This document shows positions 1-8,172 of a stretch of DNA of 64,000 bases, one piece after another; the stretch's first letter is position 1, and every line of letters begins with the position of its first letter. The position numbers were made by a program, and so were the translations under genes. Source of the DNA: Posidoniimonas corsicana. Its GTDB lineage: Bacteria; Planctomycetota; Planctomycetia; Pirellulales; Lacipirellulaceae. The stretch spans positions 3,079,156-3,143,155 of the forward strand of contig NZ_SIHJ01000001.1 in assembly GCF_007859765.1 (NCBI RefSeq), in the 5' to 3' direction. The notes below the pieces were generated by a model. It did not search any database. It saw only the letters and a program-made list of their open reading frames with translations, and was not told where the DNA came from.

Positions 1-115
1 GCTGAGGGAGCGTGAACTTCTTCGGGGCACGGTGATGCCAGTAACGACGCACCGTCCGACGACCCAGCTCGTGGGCGGCAAGCAGCAACGCGATGGGAGA
101 CTTCGTCGTTCGCAC
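1..115 (-). CDS. Partial transposase-like protein (N-terminus only)
   Basis: The minus strand is open from a GTG at 113-115 to the window edge. The readable residues include AAHELGRRTVRRY and HHRAPKKFTLPQ. A short N-terminal stretch ending in a basic 'PKKFTxPQ' element is what I know from the start of planctomycete DDE-type transposases, where it precedes the first conserved helices. Only about 38 residues are visible, so neither the family nor the catalytic residues can be checked. An upstream in-frame GTG at 119-121 is an alternative start. A palindromic repeat follows 65 bases upstream of the start. This could also be a chance open frame. Confidence 0.35.
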   Translation of the reverse strand, partial: MRTTKSPIALLLAAHELGRRTVRRYWHHRAPKKFTLPQ

Positions 116-180
116 CCACACCGTACGGAAACAACACTACCTACAGTTTAGCTAGCAACGATAAGATTTCTACAGAGCTA

Positions 181-221
181 CTTTTGTCCCTAAAAACCGT
201 GTTGCTAGTTCGGGACAAAAG
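181..221. repeat. Palindromic repeat, copy 1 (CTTTTGTCCC / GGGACAAAAG)
   Basis: A 10-bp perfect inverted repeat (181-190 and 212-221) encloses a 21-base loop, and the right arm continues as TCGG. A second, looser pair (CTAGCAAC at 152-159, GTTGCTAG at 201-208) overlaps it. The same 14-base right arm GGGACAAAAGTCGG occurs at 37542-37555, so this is a dispersed element and not a local hairpin. It lies between the transposase-like fragment and the Nudix gene. It has no poly-T tail, so it is not a standard terminator. Confidence 0.7.
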
Positions 222-317
222 TCGGACAGCGGACCCGGCCTGGCGGCCCATTAGCGTGGGGGCGCCGGCGCGTTAGACTCACGGCTTCTGAAATCCCGCC
301 ACGTCAGGAGGACAATG

Positions 318-956
318 ATGCCGCTGGTTGCCGAAGAGCAGGTTCTGGTCATCCCCACCGAGCTGTTCCACTCGCTGGGCCACTTCCAAGGGTTCTCGCC
401 CGAGGTCGACCGCTACCTGAAGCCGATCCTCGAGAGCGGCCAGATCAGCTACCGGCCCCGCGGACAGATGGAGTCCGACCCGTCGTTCAAGCAGCTCATC
501 CCGTACTGCCTGTTCCGATACACCGATGAGGCCGGCGTGGTGCGGGTGTTCAGCTACCAGCGCGGCCAGTCCGGCGGCGAGGCCCGGCTGAAGGCCAAGC
601 GGAGCGTGGGCGTGGGCGGGCACATCTCGACCCTAGACCACCAGGGCGACGCGCAGGCCGCCGACTCGGCCGCCGTGTACCGTGCGGGCCTGATGCGGGA
701 GCTGGACGAGGAGGTGTCGATCGACGCCGCGAGCGAGGAGTCGTGCGTCGGGATGATCAACGACGACGAGACCGACGTCGGCCGCGTCCACCTGGGCGTG
801 GTGCACGTGTTCGACATGGAGAGCCCGGCGGTGGCGCCGCGGGAGGAAGACATCCAGGACGCGTCGTTCCTGCCGCTGGACGAGATCGCCAAGCAGCTCG
901 ACAACTACGAAACATGGTCCCAGATCGCCGTGCGGGCGTTAGTTGACGCCCGGTAG
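318..956 (+). CDS. Nudix-family hydrolase / predicted MutT-type phosphoesterase
   Basis: The 212-residue cytoplasmic protein has a Nudix-like core: GVGGHI around residue 99, then the helix RELDEEVSID, and later GRVHLGVVHVF. Known Nudix enzymes cut nucleoside diphosphates linked to another group, using the REx2EE glutamates for metal binding; both glutamates are present. The spacing between GG and REL is longer than the classical 23-residue box, as in the predicted phosphoesterase subgroup. AGGAGG at 306-311 fits the second of two tandem ATGs (318) better than the first (315). The substrate cannot be predicted. It sits just upstream of the cysteine desulfurase on the same strand. Confidence 0.75.
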   Translation: MPLVAEEQVLVIPTELFHSLGHFQGFSPEVDRYLKPILESGQISYRPRGQMESDPSFKQLIPYCLFRYTDEAGVVRVFSYQRGQSGGEARLKAKRSVGVGGHISTLDHQGDAQAADSAAVYRAGLMRELDEEVSIDAASEESCVGMINDDETDVGRVHLGVVHVFDMESPAVAPREEDIQDASFLPLDEIAKQLDNYETWSQIAVRALVDAR

Positions 957-981
957 CGGCACGGGACCGGGGCAGCCGCCT

Positions 982-2184
982 ATGCGTGTCTACATGGACA
1001 ACCACGCCACGACGCGGGTCGACCCGCGCGTGGTCGAGGCGATGCTGCCCTGCTTCACCGAGGAGTACGGCAACCCCGGGAGCGTCGGGCACGAGTTCGG
1101 CGAGCACGCCCGCGAGGCGGTCGAGCGTTCGCGGGGGGTGATCGCCCAGGCGATCGGCGCCCAGCCTGAAGAGATCGTCTTCACCAGCGGCACCACGGAG
1201 AGCAACAACCTGGCGATCAGCGGGGTTGCGACCCGCCGCCGCCGCCGGGGCGACCACCTGGTCAGCGTCCAGACCGAGCACGCGGCCGTGCTCGGCCCGC
1301 TGCGGCGGCTAGAGAAGTCGGGCTACCAGGTAACACTGCTGCCGGTCGCGCAGCACGGCTGCGAAACGTCCGGACAGGTCGACCCCGAAGAGCTGGCGGC
1401 CGAGCTCACCGACCAGACCTGCCTGGCGAGCGTGATGCTGGCCAACAACGAGATCGGCGTAGTGCAGCCCATCGCCCGGATCGCCCAGGCCTGCCACGAG
1501 CGGGGGACGCTGCTGCATTGCGACGCGACCCAGGCGGTCGGGCGGATACCGGTTGACGTCGGTCGGTTGGGCGTCGACCTGATGAGCTTCACAGCCCACA
1601 AGGTGTACGGGCCGAAGGGAATCGGCGCCCTGTACGTGCGTAGCCGCTCGGCGGCCGACCGGCCGGCCGCCCGGCTCGACGCGCAGATCATCGGGGGGGG
1701 TCAGCAGCAGGGCCGCCGCGCCGGCACGCTAAACACGCCGGGCATCGTTGGCATGGCCAAGGCGGTAGAGATTGCCGTGGCCGGCCTGGCGGAAGAAATG
1801 GCACGGCTAGCCGCACTTCGCGACGAGCTGTGGCGGCGGCTCCAGGCAGAAGCGGCCCCCGCTGAGCTGTGCGGCCCAAGCCTGCACCTGCAGGACGACG
1901 CCGGCCACGCCGCCAGGCTGCCGGGGAACCTCAACGTGTGGTTCCCGGGCCTCGACGGCGAGGCGCTGCTGATGCGGCTCGAGGGGCTGGCGGTGAGCAG
2001 CGGGGCGGCCTGCTCGTCCACGGATCCGTCGCCGAGCCACGTGCTGCAGGCGATTGGGCTGAGCGAGGACCAGGCCCGCAGCAGCCTGCGGTTCGGGCTG
2101 GGGCGGTTCAACACCGCCGAGGACGTGCGGTACGCAGCCGCAGAGGTGTCCAGAGCAGCGGCGGAACTGGGTGGCATGGGTTAA
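982..2184 (+). CDS. iscS: Cysteine desulfurase (NifS/IscS type)
   Basis: This PLP enzyme takes sulfur from cysteine as an enzyme-bound persulfide for Fe-S cluster and thiolation pathways. The 400-residue protein begins MRVYMDNHATT, the standard family start. PLP-site features are visible: TSGTTESNN, H100, and the Schiff-base lysine in TAHKVYGPKG (K207). The persulfide cysteine lies in SSGAACSS (C344) and RFGLGRF closes the domain. A TTG at 943 overlapping the Nudix stop would add 13 low-complexity residues, so ATG 982 is preferred. The A-type Fe-S carrier gene downstream supports a role in cluster assembly. No IscU or IscR gene is nearby. Confidence 0.93.
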   Translation: MRVYMDNHATTRVDPRVVEAMLPCFTEEYGNPGSVGHEFGEHAREAVERSRGVIAQAIGAQPEEIVFTSGTTESNNLAISGVATRRRRRGDHLVSVQTEHAAVLGPLRRLEKSGYQVTLLPVAQHGCETSGQVDPEELAAELTDQTCLASVMLANNEIGVVQPIARIAQACHERGTLLHCDATQAVGRIPVDVGRLGVDLMSFTAHKVYGPKGIGALYVRSRSAADRPAARLDAQIIGGGQQQGRRAGTLNTPGIVGMAKAVEIAVAGLAEEMARLAALRDELWRRLQAEAAPAELCGPSLHLQDDAGHAARLPGNLNVWFPGLDGEALLMRLEGLAVSSGAACSSTDPSPSHVLQAIGLSEDQARSSLRFGLGRFNTAEDVRYAAAEVSRAAAELGGMG

Positions 2185-2223
2185 GAACGCCGCGTGGGGC
2201 CGCTCTTCCCGGGGCGCCCGGCG

Positions 2224-2232
2224 TGGTATAAT
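2224..2232 (+). promoter_or_regulatory. Extended -10 promoter (TGG TATAAT)
   Basis: TGGTATAAT is a perfect TATAAT hexamer (2227-2232) with the TGn extension, 74 bases upstream of the A-type carrier start. The expected -35 position holds only TCTTCC, which is typical when an extended -10 carries the promoter. It would let the Fe-S carrier be transcribed separately from the desulfurase. Confidence 0.55.
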
Positions 2233-2306
2233 CTAGGGAATCAGTTGCCGCCGGCCACCGGGGTCGATCCGGCCGGCCCAAACTTACGTTGAGGAGAATA
2301 GAGATT

Positions 2307-2639
2307 ATGGGAGTCACCCTCACCGAACGCGCCGCCCAAGAGGTGCAGCGGATTGTAGAGCAGCAGAAGCTGGACGAAGGCCACGTGCTGCGTGTCGGCG
2401 TCACCGGCGGTGGCTGCAGCGGCTTCAGCTACGCGCTGGGCTTCGACGACAAGTTCGACGAAGAGGTCGACAGCAAGTTTGACTGCCACGGCGTGAGCGT
2501 TGTGGTGGACAAGAAGAGCGCCCTGTACCTGGACGGCACCACCGTGGACTTCTACGACGGCATCGAGAAGCGCGGCTTCACGTTCGAGAACCCGAACGCG
2601 GTGAAGTCTTGCGGCTGCGGCAGCTCGTTCCAGGCCTAG
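2307..2639 (+). CDS. A-type iron-sulfur carrier protein (HesB/IscA/ErpA family)
   Basis: The 110-residue protein carries the three invariant cysteines of the family: C37 in [10 protein letters not shown] and C102/C104 in SCGCGSSF. These proteins hold an Fe-S cluster or iron and pass it to apo-enzymes. AGGAGA at 2292-2297 sits nine bases before ATG 2307. A TTG at 2289 lies upstream of that Shine-Dalgarno and is unlikely to be used. Length and motifs match IscA, SufA and ErpA equally well, so I do not choose among them. It follows the cysteine desulfurase and is followed by a strong terminator. Confidence 0.92.
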   Translation: MGVTLTERAAQEVQRIVEQQKLDEGHVLRVGVTGGGCSGFSYALGFDDKFDEEVDSKFDCHGVSVVVDKKSALYLDGTTVDFYDGIEKRGFTFENPNAVKSCGCGSSFQA

Positions 2640-2694
2640 CCGACGCCAAGCCATCGCCTAGCGTCGTGTGGGTCTTAACGGACACCAGCACAGC

Positions 2695-2726
2695 AGGCCG
2701 GCGGGAATCCCCGCCGGCCTTTTTTC
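2695..2726 (+). terminator. Rho-independent terminator after the Fe-S carrier
   Basis: An 11-bp perfect GC-rich stem (2695-2705 with 2710-2720) has a four-base loop AATC and is followed by six or more T. It ends the Fe-S transcript. Confidence 0.9.
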
Positions 2727-2959
2727 GTATCCTGTCCTGCTCAACACAACCGTTACGACCGCTCGGCAAATCTTCAACGCCGCCGCCGCCGCGATTATTT
2801 GGCGCCCCCGGGAATGAGAATCGAAGCTAGGTTTCAGTTGGAGGGGAGGCTCCCCTCTGGCGTCTGCGGGGATCGGGCACAACCGCAAACGCTGCTGGCT
2901 GCTAAGCCTCACGTAGGAAACCGTGAGGAGCGGACAATCCTCTAACCCGTGCCAATCTC
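2727..2959 (+). other. Leader region of the plus-strand pilin gene
   Basis: There is no gene here. Two hairpins lie before the pilin: GAGGGGA/TCCCCTC (2841-2847, 2851-2857) and CCTCACG/CGTGAGG (2907-2913, 2922-2928). No convincing promoter hexamers and no riboswitch that I recognise are present. GTGAGGAG just after the second stem is too far from the ATG to act as a Shine-Dalgarno. Confidence 0.4.
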
Positions 2960-3139
2960 ATGCGTAAAGCCATTCTCACATTCCTGAAGAGCGAAGACGG
3001 TCCCACCGCGGTTGAGTATGCGGTGATGCTGGCGATGATCGTCATCGCGTGCCTGGGCGCCGTCCAAGGGATGGCAAACGCCACCGCCGACAGCTTCGAC
3101 GACTCGGCCGCGCACCTGAACAGTGTGCTCGGCTCTTAG
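2960..3139 (+). CDS. flp: Flp/Fap-type pilin (Tad pilus major-pilin-like), copy 1
   Basis: A 59-residue type IVb prepilin. A short basic leader ends at G14 and is followed by PTAVEYAVMLAMIVI. This gives the prepilin peptidase cut after glycine, the essential E at +5 and Y at +6, and a hydrophobic helix. The C-terminal half is small and polar, as in Flp pilins. The block LKSEDGPTAVEYAVMLA is identical in the second pilin at 17461-17637. It lies apart from the Tad machinery genes and on the opposite strand, so it may be an alternative or minor pilin under separate control. Confidence 0.88.
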   Translation: MRKAILTFLKSEDGPTAVEYAVMLAMIVIACLGAVQGMANATADSFDDSAAHLNSVLGS

Positions 3140-3377
3140 TCTGCCGCGGTCCTCGGCGGGCGACCGTGCTACGCGGCTACCCGGCGTATCGTGAACGCCG
3201 GCCCCCGCGGCGATTCGGGTGCGAGTTTACGTCAGGCGGCTGCGAAATCCCGCCGATTGCCGCGGCTCCATGGCATTGCGTCATGATGCCGGCTTCGCAT
3301 GTCGATAGGAAATTTAGAAATTCAACACTCGGCTGCCCTACCTGGCCCAATCGGGCCACCGCGGCGCCAACGTGCAT

Positions 3378-3438
3378 AGCGGCTCTTTCACACCAGGGGT
3401 TACCTGCCCCAATCCTTGGTCGAGAGAGCCGCTTTTTT
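3378..3438 (+). terminator. Possible terminator downstream of the plus-strand pilin
   Basis: A 9-bp stem AGCGGCTCT/AGAGCCGCT (3378-3386, 3425-3433) encloses an inner GGGG/CCCC pair and is followed by TTTTTT. The 38-base loop is long for an intrinsic terminator. It lies 240 bases after the pilin stop and just before the queA stop on the other strand. The remaining 3140-3377 shows no gene. Confidence 0.5.
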
Positions 3439-3445
3439 ATTGGCT

Positions 3446-4507
3446 TCAGATAATCAGCATGGCGTCGCCGTAGCTGTAGAAGCGGTACTTCTCGGCAATC
3501 GCCTCGAGGTACGCCGCACGGATCAGCTCCGGCCCGCCGAACGTCTGGACCAGCACCAGCAGCGTGGTGGAGGGGAAGTGGAAGTTGGTCAGCAGGGCGT
3601 CGACCGCACGGAACTCGTACGGCGGGCGGATAAAGAGGTCGGTCTCCCCGCTCCACGGCTCCAGCGGCCCCCCGTCTGGCGAGTGAGCCGCGGCGGACTC
3701 CAGCGTCCGGACACTTGTGGTGCCGACGGCCACCAGCCGGCCTCCGGCCGCCCGCGTGGCGTTGATCTCTGCGGCTGCGGTCGGGGTCAGTTCGCACCAC
3801 TCCGAGTGCATCTGGTGCTCCTCGATCGAACCGCCTGAGATCGGTCGAAACGTGCCCAGCCCGACATGGAGCGTGAGGGCCGAAAACTCGACTCCCCGGC
3901 GGGAGATCGACTTGAGCAGCTCCTTGGTAAAGTGCAGGCCGGCGGTGGGCGCCGCCACGGCGCCGGGACGCTTGGCGAACACGGTCTGGTAGCGGGTGAT
4001 GTCCTCGTCGACCATCTTGCCGCCGCGGATGTAGTGCGGCAGCGGCACCCGCCCCAGGCGGCCCAGGGCCTCCTCAGCGGGCTCCTCGGGCTGTAGGTGG
4101 GCAAGCCACTGCCCCGCCTCCAGGCGCTGGAGCAGCCACAGCTTGCTGCTGGGACGGCCCTCACGGTCCTCCAGGACGACCGACTCCCCTTCCTCTAGCC
4201 GGCCCCGCGTCTTGCAGACGATGCGCCAGTGCCCCTCGTCGGTCGAGTTCAGGTACAGCCCCTGCCACCGGCCGCCGGTCGCCGCCCGGCGGCCGGTCAG
4301 CTGGGCGGGGACCACCCGGGTGTTGTTCAGCACCAGGCGGTCGCCCGCCGCTAGCAGGTCAGGCAGGTCGCGGACGTGGTGGTGAGAAACGGCCTGCCGG
4401 CGCCGGTCCACAACCATCAATCGGGCATCGGCTCTGTTCCGCAGCGGCTGCTGGGCGATCAGCTCACGCGGCAGGTCAAAATCAAACAGCAGCGGGTCTT
4501 CAGGCAT
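3446..4507 (-). CDS. queA: tRNA preQ1(34) S-adenosylmethionine ribosyltransferase-isomerase
   Basis: QueA transfers and isomerises the ribosyl group of SAM onto preQ1 at tRNA position 34, giving epoxyqueuosine. The protein shows FDFDLPRELIAQQPL at the start, RVVPAQLTGRR, the core PTAGLHFTKELL, LHVGLGTFRPI, and the C-terminal FHFPSTTLLVLV with YRFYSYGDAMLI at the end. All are hallmark QueA blocks. Starting at ATG 4505-4507 gives 353 residues, the family's normal size; the longer open frame to 4615 adds 36 residues that do not resemble QueA. No other queuosine gene is present in the window. Confidence 0.95.
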   Translation of the reverse strand: MPEDPLLFDFDLPRELIAQQPLRNRADARLMVVDRRRQAVSHHHVRDLPDLLAAGDRLVLNNTRVVPAQLTGRRAATGGRWQGLYLNSTDEGHWRIVCKTRGRLEEGESVVLEDREGRPSSKLWLLQRLEAGQWLAHLQPEEPAEEALGRLGRVPLPHYIRGGKMVDEDITRYQTVFAKRPGAVAAPTAGLHFTKELLKSISRRGVEFSALTLHVGLGTFRPISGGSIEEHQMHSEWCELTPTAAAEINATRAAGGRLVAVGTTSVRTLESAAAHSPDGGPLEPWSGETDLFIRPPYEFRAVDALLTNFHFPSTTLLVLVQTFGGPELIRAAYLEAIAEKYRFYSYGDAMLII

Positions 4508-4983
4508 CCTGCAGGCGGGCAGAGAGGGTAGGTAGGCGGCGCCAATCGGCGGATCAGCATCGTATCGCATCGGGCCGCCTCCCGCGACTCGTCCCCCAGC
4601 CCAGGGGGCGATCAAAAATGTCCAAAAAAGTCGCCAAGCGGGAAGCGCGGTTCGGGCTCGGGGATTCTAGTGGTCGGCGGCTGCTGTCGCTGAACAGGCG
4701 AGCAGAGCTGCTGTCAGCCAGCGGTGTTGACCGGGCCGCAAGGGATTTTATTCTGTGGAGGAGGCAGACGGGCGGGAGCGCAAGTCCCGCCGGCTCTGCC
4801 TGACGGCCCGCCGCGGTCGGGGCGATTTGGCCACTTTCGCCCCGTCCGCGTGGCCACTCTTCAACGGCCGCAGTCTGCTCTCGGCGGCCTCCCCTTGCCC
4901 TGCTAGCAGGCCCGAGGCGATCATCACGCCTTGCGGCGTCGGCCGAGAACCTCTAATAGACTCCTCCTGCTAGTTCCATTGCG
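4508..4983 (+). promoter_or_regulatory. rsmH upstream region with promoter-like hexamers and a two-part hairpin
   Basis: TTGACC (4727-4732), 16 bases, then TATTCT (4749-4754) resembles a sigma-70 promoter reading toward rsmH. Directly downstream is a two-part stem: AGGCAGA/TCTGCCT (4762-4768, 4795-4801) enclosing GGCGGGA/TCCCGCC (4771-4777, 4785-4791), with a GCGCAAG loop. It would form in the 5' leader, about 180 bases before rsmH. A 61-codon open frame (4618-4803) crosses promoter and hairpin and is not convincing. No other gene is seen. Confidence 0.4.
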
Positions 4984-5865
4984 ATGACTGTCCACATCCC
5001 CGTTTTGCCCGCCGAGGTCGTCGACCTGCTCTCGCCTATGCCGGGCGACACGATTGTCGACGGCACGCTAGGCGGAGGGGGGCACGCAGCGCTGCTGGCC
5101 GAGCGGGTTGGTGAGACAGGGCGGGTGATTGGGCTCGACCGCGATGCGGCGGCCGCCGCAAGCACCGGCGAGCGACTCGCCGGGCTGCCGGTCGAGGCGC
5201 ACCACGCCAATTACGCCGACCTGCCGGAGGTCCTCGCGGGGCTAGGGGTCGAGAAGGTGAACGGGATCCTGCTGGACCTGGGCCTCTCGAGCGACCAGCT
5301 TGGTGACGAACACCGGGGATTCAGCTTTGATTGCGAGGGCACACTCGACCTGAGGTTTGACGTTTCCCGCGGCGAGCCCGCGTACCGACTGCTGAACCGT
5401 CTGAGTGCCGAACACCTGGCCGACCTGATCTACAACTACGGAGAAGAAAAGCTGAGCCGACGCATCGCCAGGAAGATTGTGGAGGAGCGTCGACGCGAGC
5501 CGATTGAGACCTCGCGCCGGCTCTCGGATGTCATCCGTCGGGCGGTTGGGCGGCAGTACGAGAAGAGGATCAATCCCGCGACCCGCACGTTTCAGGCGTT
5601 GCGGATCGCGGTGAACAACGAACTGAAATGGGTGGACGACGCCCTCCGCAGATTGCCGGATTGCCTGGCGCCCGGAGGCCGGTTCGCGGTGATCAGCTTC
5701 CACTCGCTAGAGGACCGCCGGGTCAAGCAGGCGTTCCGAGGCGACGATCGGCTGCGGATCATCACCAAGAACGCCGTCCGACCCGGAGACGAAGAATTAG
5801 CCAGCAATCCCCGCTCGCGCAGCTCGCGGCTACGCGTGGCGGAGCGGGTTGGCTCCGACCAATGA
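4984..5865 (+). CDS. rsmH: 16S rRNA (cytosine(1402)-N(4))-methyltransferase
   Basis: RsmH (MraW) methylates N4 of C1402 in 16S rRNA near the ribosomal P site. The 293-residue protein begins MTVHIPVLPAEVVDLL and has the SAM loop DGTLGGGGHAALL, then GLDRDAAA, GILLDLGLSSDQL, the basic insert around VIRRAVGRQYEKRINPATR, FQALRIAVNNEL and FAVISFHSLEDRRVK. No clear Shine-Dalgarno precedes ATG 4984. A small membrane protein follows after seven bases, the place where ftsL sits in the dcw clusters of other bacteria, but no murein or division genes follow here. Confidence 0.96.
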   Translation: MTVHIPVLPAEVVDLLSPMPGDTIVDGTLGGGGHAALLAERVGETGRVIGLDRDAAAAASTGERLAGLPVEAHHANYADLPEVLAGLGVEKVNGILLDLGLSSDQLGDEHRGFSFDCEGTLDLRFDVSRGEPAYRLLNRLSAEHLADLIYNYGEEKLSRRIARKIVEERRREPIETSRRLSDVIRRAVGRQYEKRINPATRTFQALRIAVNNELKWVDDALRRLPDCLAPGGRFAVISFHSLEDRRVKQAFRGDDRLRIITKNAVRPGDEELASNPRSRSSRLRVAERVGSDQ

Positions 5866-5872
5866 CCAACCG

Positions 5873-6235
5873 ATGAACACCGAGCCTCAACCGAACCAAC
5901 CCGACGCGGCGGCGCCAGCCACCCAGCAGCACGTTATTACCGCCCGCATGGTCGGTTGGGCGCTGAGCGGTGCAACGATCGCGTCGCTGCTGGTCGGACT
6001 GATCGTGGTTGAGTACTTCGGCCGGGTGTCCGATCGTCCTCAAAGGGAAGAGAACCCGGAGCCACTAGTAAGCGAGAGCCCACAGCCGCAGGAGCGTCCG
6101 ACCGTGCTGCGTTCCATGGGACGCGACGACGACGCCGAGGGCGACGTGCCTGGCTTCAACCTAATCTTCTCCCCCGACTCACCGTCGGCGCCGCGCGTTG
6201 ACACGGCTGTCAACGCAACGCCCGGATGGCGGTAG
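5873..6235 (+). CDS. Small single-span membrane protein of unknown function
   Basis: 120 residues. A polar, glutamine/proline-rich N-terminus of about 30 residues is followed by one membrane helix (WALSGATIASLLVGLIVVEYF) and an acidic, proline-rich tail. ATG 5873 follows the rsmH stop by seven bases, so the two are probably cotranscribed; the longer open frame uses a TTG inside rsmH. The position is that of ftsL, but the tail has no leucine-zipper heptads and is predicted to be disordered, so I do not call it FtsL. It ends seven bases before the convergent TPR gene. Confidence 0.6.
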   Translation: MNTEPQPNQPDAAAPATQQHVITARMVGWALSGATIASLLVGLIVVEYFGRVSDRPQREENPEPLVSESPQPQERPTVLRSMGRDDDAEGDVPGFNLIFSPDSPSAPRVDTAVNATPGWR

Positions 6236-6242
6236 CGGGTCG

Positions 6243-7271
6243 CTACTCCCGGACCGGCGGCAACAGGCGCGGGAAGTCCTCTGCGGAAATCGGCGTTGGG
6301 GCGCCGGCGCCCTCTACCGACTGGGCTGAAATGGGCTCTTGCGTCCGCCACGACGACGACGACGCCGGCGCCGGGTCCCGCTGCACGGATTGAGGCGCGG
6401 CGGCCACCTGGAGGCTACCCCCGGGCGCCACAGACTGCAGCGCCTCGGCGGCCGCAGTCAGGCTTGGATCCAGCCGGACCGCCTCGCGGAAGCAGTTGGC
6501 GGCTGCGGCGGTGTTGCCCTTCGCCACCAGCAGCTGTCCAAGGTTGTACTGGGCGACCCCGGCAGGGTGGGCGGCGGTCAAGTGGACCGATGCGGCCTCG
6601 GGCTGGCCGAGTTCGATCAGCACCTTGGCGATGTTGTTGCGGTACAGCACCTTCTCGGGTCGGAGCGAGATCGCGGTGCTCAGCATGCCGGCGGACTCGT
6701 CCAGCTTGCCTTGCCGGGCGCAGCACAAGGCCAGGTCGTTGAGCAGCGCGGGATCACGCGGGGTCACGTCCAGGGCCCGTCGGTACATCTGCTCGGCGAG
6801 CGCGAGCTGCTCTCGGCGGTCCTCAAAGTGACCGACCTCTCGCAGCGTGGCGGCGTCGTTGGGCGCTAGCGTGAGCGCCTCGCTGAAGCAGCGCCGCGCG
6901 CCGGCGTAGTCCTGCTGCGCCTCGGCGAGTTGGGCCTTGACCACCCATCCCTTGATCGTGAGGGAGTCTCCGCTGGAGTAAGCGGGCGTCGCGGCTGTTT
7001 GGCCGGCCTGCGTCTCTTGCCGTCGTCCCCCGCCGCTGATCGCGTTCGCCAACGGGTTGTTGGTTACCGGCGACCACCAGCGTTTCTCTTCACCAACCGC
7101 GACGGGCTGCGTGGGGGCCGCCTGGGCATCATCCCCACGCCACAGCTTCTTCCAGAACCCTGGGCCCGACTGCTGAGCCGGTGCGGTGTTCGGCATCATG
7201 CCTGGCGCCGCCAAGCAAGACTGCCCAGCGAGTGCAATGATGACCGCGGTCGCGATATTCTTTACGGGCAC
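6243..7271 (-). CDS. Exported TPR-repeat protein of the Tad locus (TadD-like)
   Basis: 342 residues with an N-terminal signal peptide ending near QSCLAAPG. At least four tetratricopeptide units are visible, e.g. AEAQQDYAGARRCFSEALTL, AEQMYRRALDVTPRDPALLN and QLLVAKGNTAAAANCFREAV. TPR lipoproteins (TadD) act as scaffolds for pilus assembly in Tad systems. Here the cysteine context GQSC is not a canonical lipobox, so lipidation is doubtful. GTG 7269-7271 is supported by GGGAGG seven to eight bases upstream. It is the last gene of the minus-strand Tad run, 96 bases after the secreted 199-residue gene. Confidence 0.75.
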   Translation of the reverse strand: MPVKNIATAVIIALAGQSCLAAPGMMPNTAPAQQSGPGFWKKLWRGDDAQAAPTQPVAVGEEKRWWSPVTNNPLANAISGGGRRQETQAGQTAATPAYSSGDSLTIKGWVVKAQLAEAQQDYAGARRCFSEALTLAPNDAATLREVGHFEDRREQLALAEQMYRRALDVTPRDPALLNDLALCCARQGKLDESAGMLSTAISLRPEKVLYRNNIAKVLIELGQPEAASVHLTAAHPAGVAQYNLGQLLVAKGNTAAAANCFREAVRLDPSLTAAAEALQSVAPGGSLQVAAAPQSVQRDPAPASSSSWRTQEPISAQSVEGAGAPTPISAEDFPRLLPPVRE

Positions 7272-7367
7272 GACTGAGCCTCCCTGCTCTCCGGCCTGTT
7301 CGCCGGCTGATGACGTTTACGCACCGCGGCCGCGGAATCCTTTCCGCCGCCCCCAACGCGGACTCTA

Positions 7368-7967
7368 CTACTCGTTTTCAAAGGCACCGGCCGGCAGCAT
7401 CGGGACCCGCATGTTCTCACGGAACTGCGTGTTCACAAAGTCGACGGTCCCTGCCGGACGCCCCTCGGACACGATGGTCGTATCGCGGACCTGCGGCACA
7501 ACGCCGTTCATGGCGATCCGCTCGGCATACTTCGTGACGGTCTCGATCCGCGTGCTGGTGACCTGCGGGTCGACCGACCGCTCGACGAACATCCTCCGGT
7601 ACGCGGGGGGCGCCTGGTTCATGATCCACTGCACCTTCAGCTCGCCGGCCTGGGTCAGCTCGGTCGAGTCCTGCTTGAAGTGGTGGCTGCCCATCAGGTT
7701 CTGACGACGCCAGCCGTTGCTGACCATCGTGTTGAACGGGGCGTGGGCGTTCACCCGGTCGGGGCACACGTACGGCGACGGCCACTGCCGGTTGATGCAG
7801 TAGAGCGAGTGCACGTGATCGACCGCGGTTTGGGCCGGCGTCGGGCGGGAGCCGCATGCCTCAGCGCATCCGGCGCAGTTGTCCCCCCACCAAAAGGCGT
7901 TGGCGGGAGCCGTGATCGTGACGCAGGCGGCCAGTGCGGCCGAGCGGAGGCAAAGAATCCGAGCCAT
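7368..7967 (-). CDS. Secreted protein of unknown function in the Tad locus
   Basis: 199 residues with a clear signal peptide (cut near APANA|FWW). The mature N-terminus has WGDNCAGCAEACGSRP, four cysteines within 15 residues including CAGC, and two further cysteines follow in the next 40 residues. The rest is polar with no membrane segment. I do not recognise a domain. Its place between tadC and the TPR gene on the same strand suggests a periplasmic accessory of pilus assembly, perhaps in the slot where other bacteria have TadE/F/G. The nearby AGGAACGAG may be a weak ribosome site. Bases 7968-8172 hold nothing I recognise. Confidence 0.6.
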   Translation of the reverse strand: MARILCLRSAALAACVTITAPANAFWWGDNCAGCAEACGSRPTPAQTAVDHVHSLYCINRQWPSPYVCPDRVNAHAPFNTMVSNGWRRQNLMGSHHFKQDSTELTQAGELKVQWIMNQAPPAYRRMFVERSVDPQVTSTRIETVTKYAERIAMNGVVPQVRDTTIVSEGRPAGTVDFVNTQFRENMRVPMLPAGAFENE

Positions 7968-8172
7968 GGCTCTCGTTCCTGGGTTGAGTCTAGGGTCGAC
8001 GGACCGCCTGCGGCGGCGTACGTCTGCAGGGGCGGCAGGGCACCCGTCTGCTACGTGGGTATCGACCCGCTCGAAGCCAACGCTGCGGAACTTCTAGACA
8101 GACCCCTGCGACCCTCAAGGCTTGCCCAGCCTCACGCCCGGATGCAGTGCTAGCTTACGCCCTCCGGGGCGC

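Noticed and set aside
2902-3084. 60-codon minus-strand frame antisense to the first pilin
   Set aside because: The plus strand encodes a clear Flp prepilin over the same bases.
4618-4803. 61-codon frame upstream of rsmH
   Set aside because: It overlaps the promoter-like hexamers and the leader hairpin, shows no domain and has no Shine-Dalgarno.
5873-6235. FtsL
   Set aside because: The position fits but there is no heptad repeat after the membrane helix and no division genes follow.
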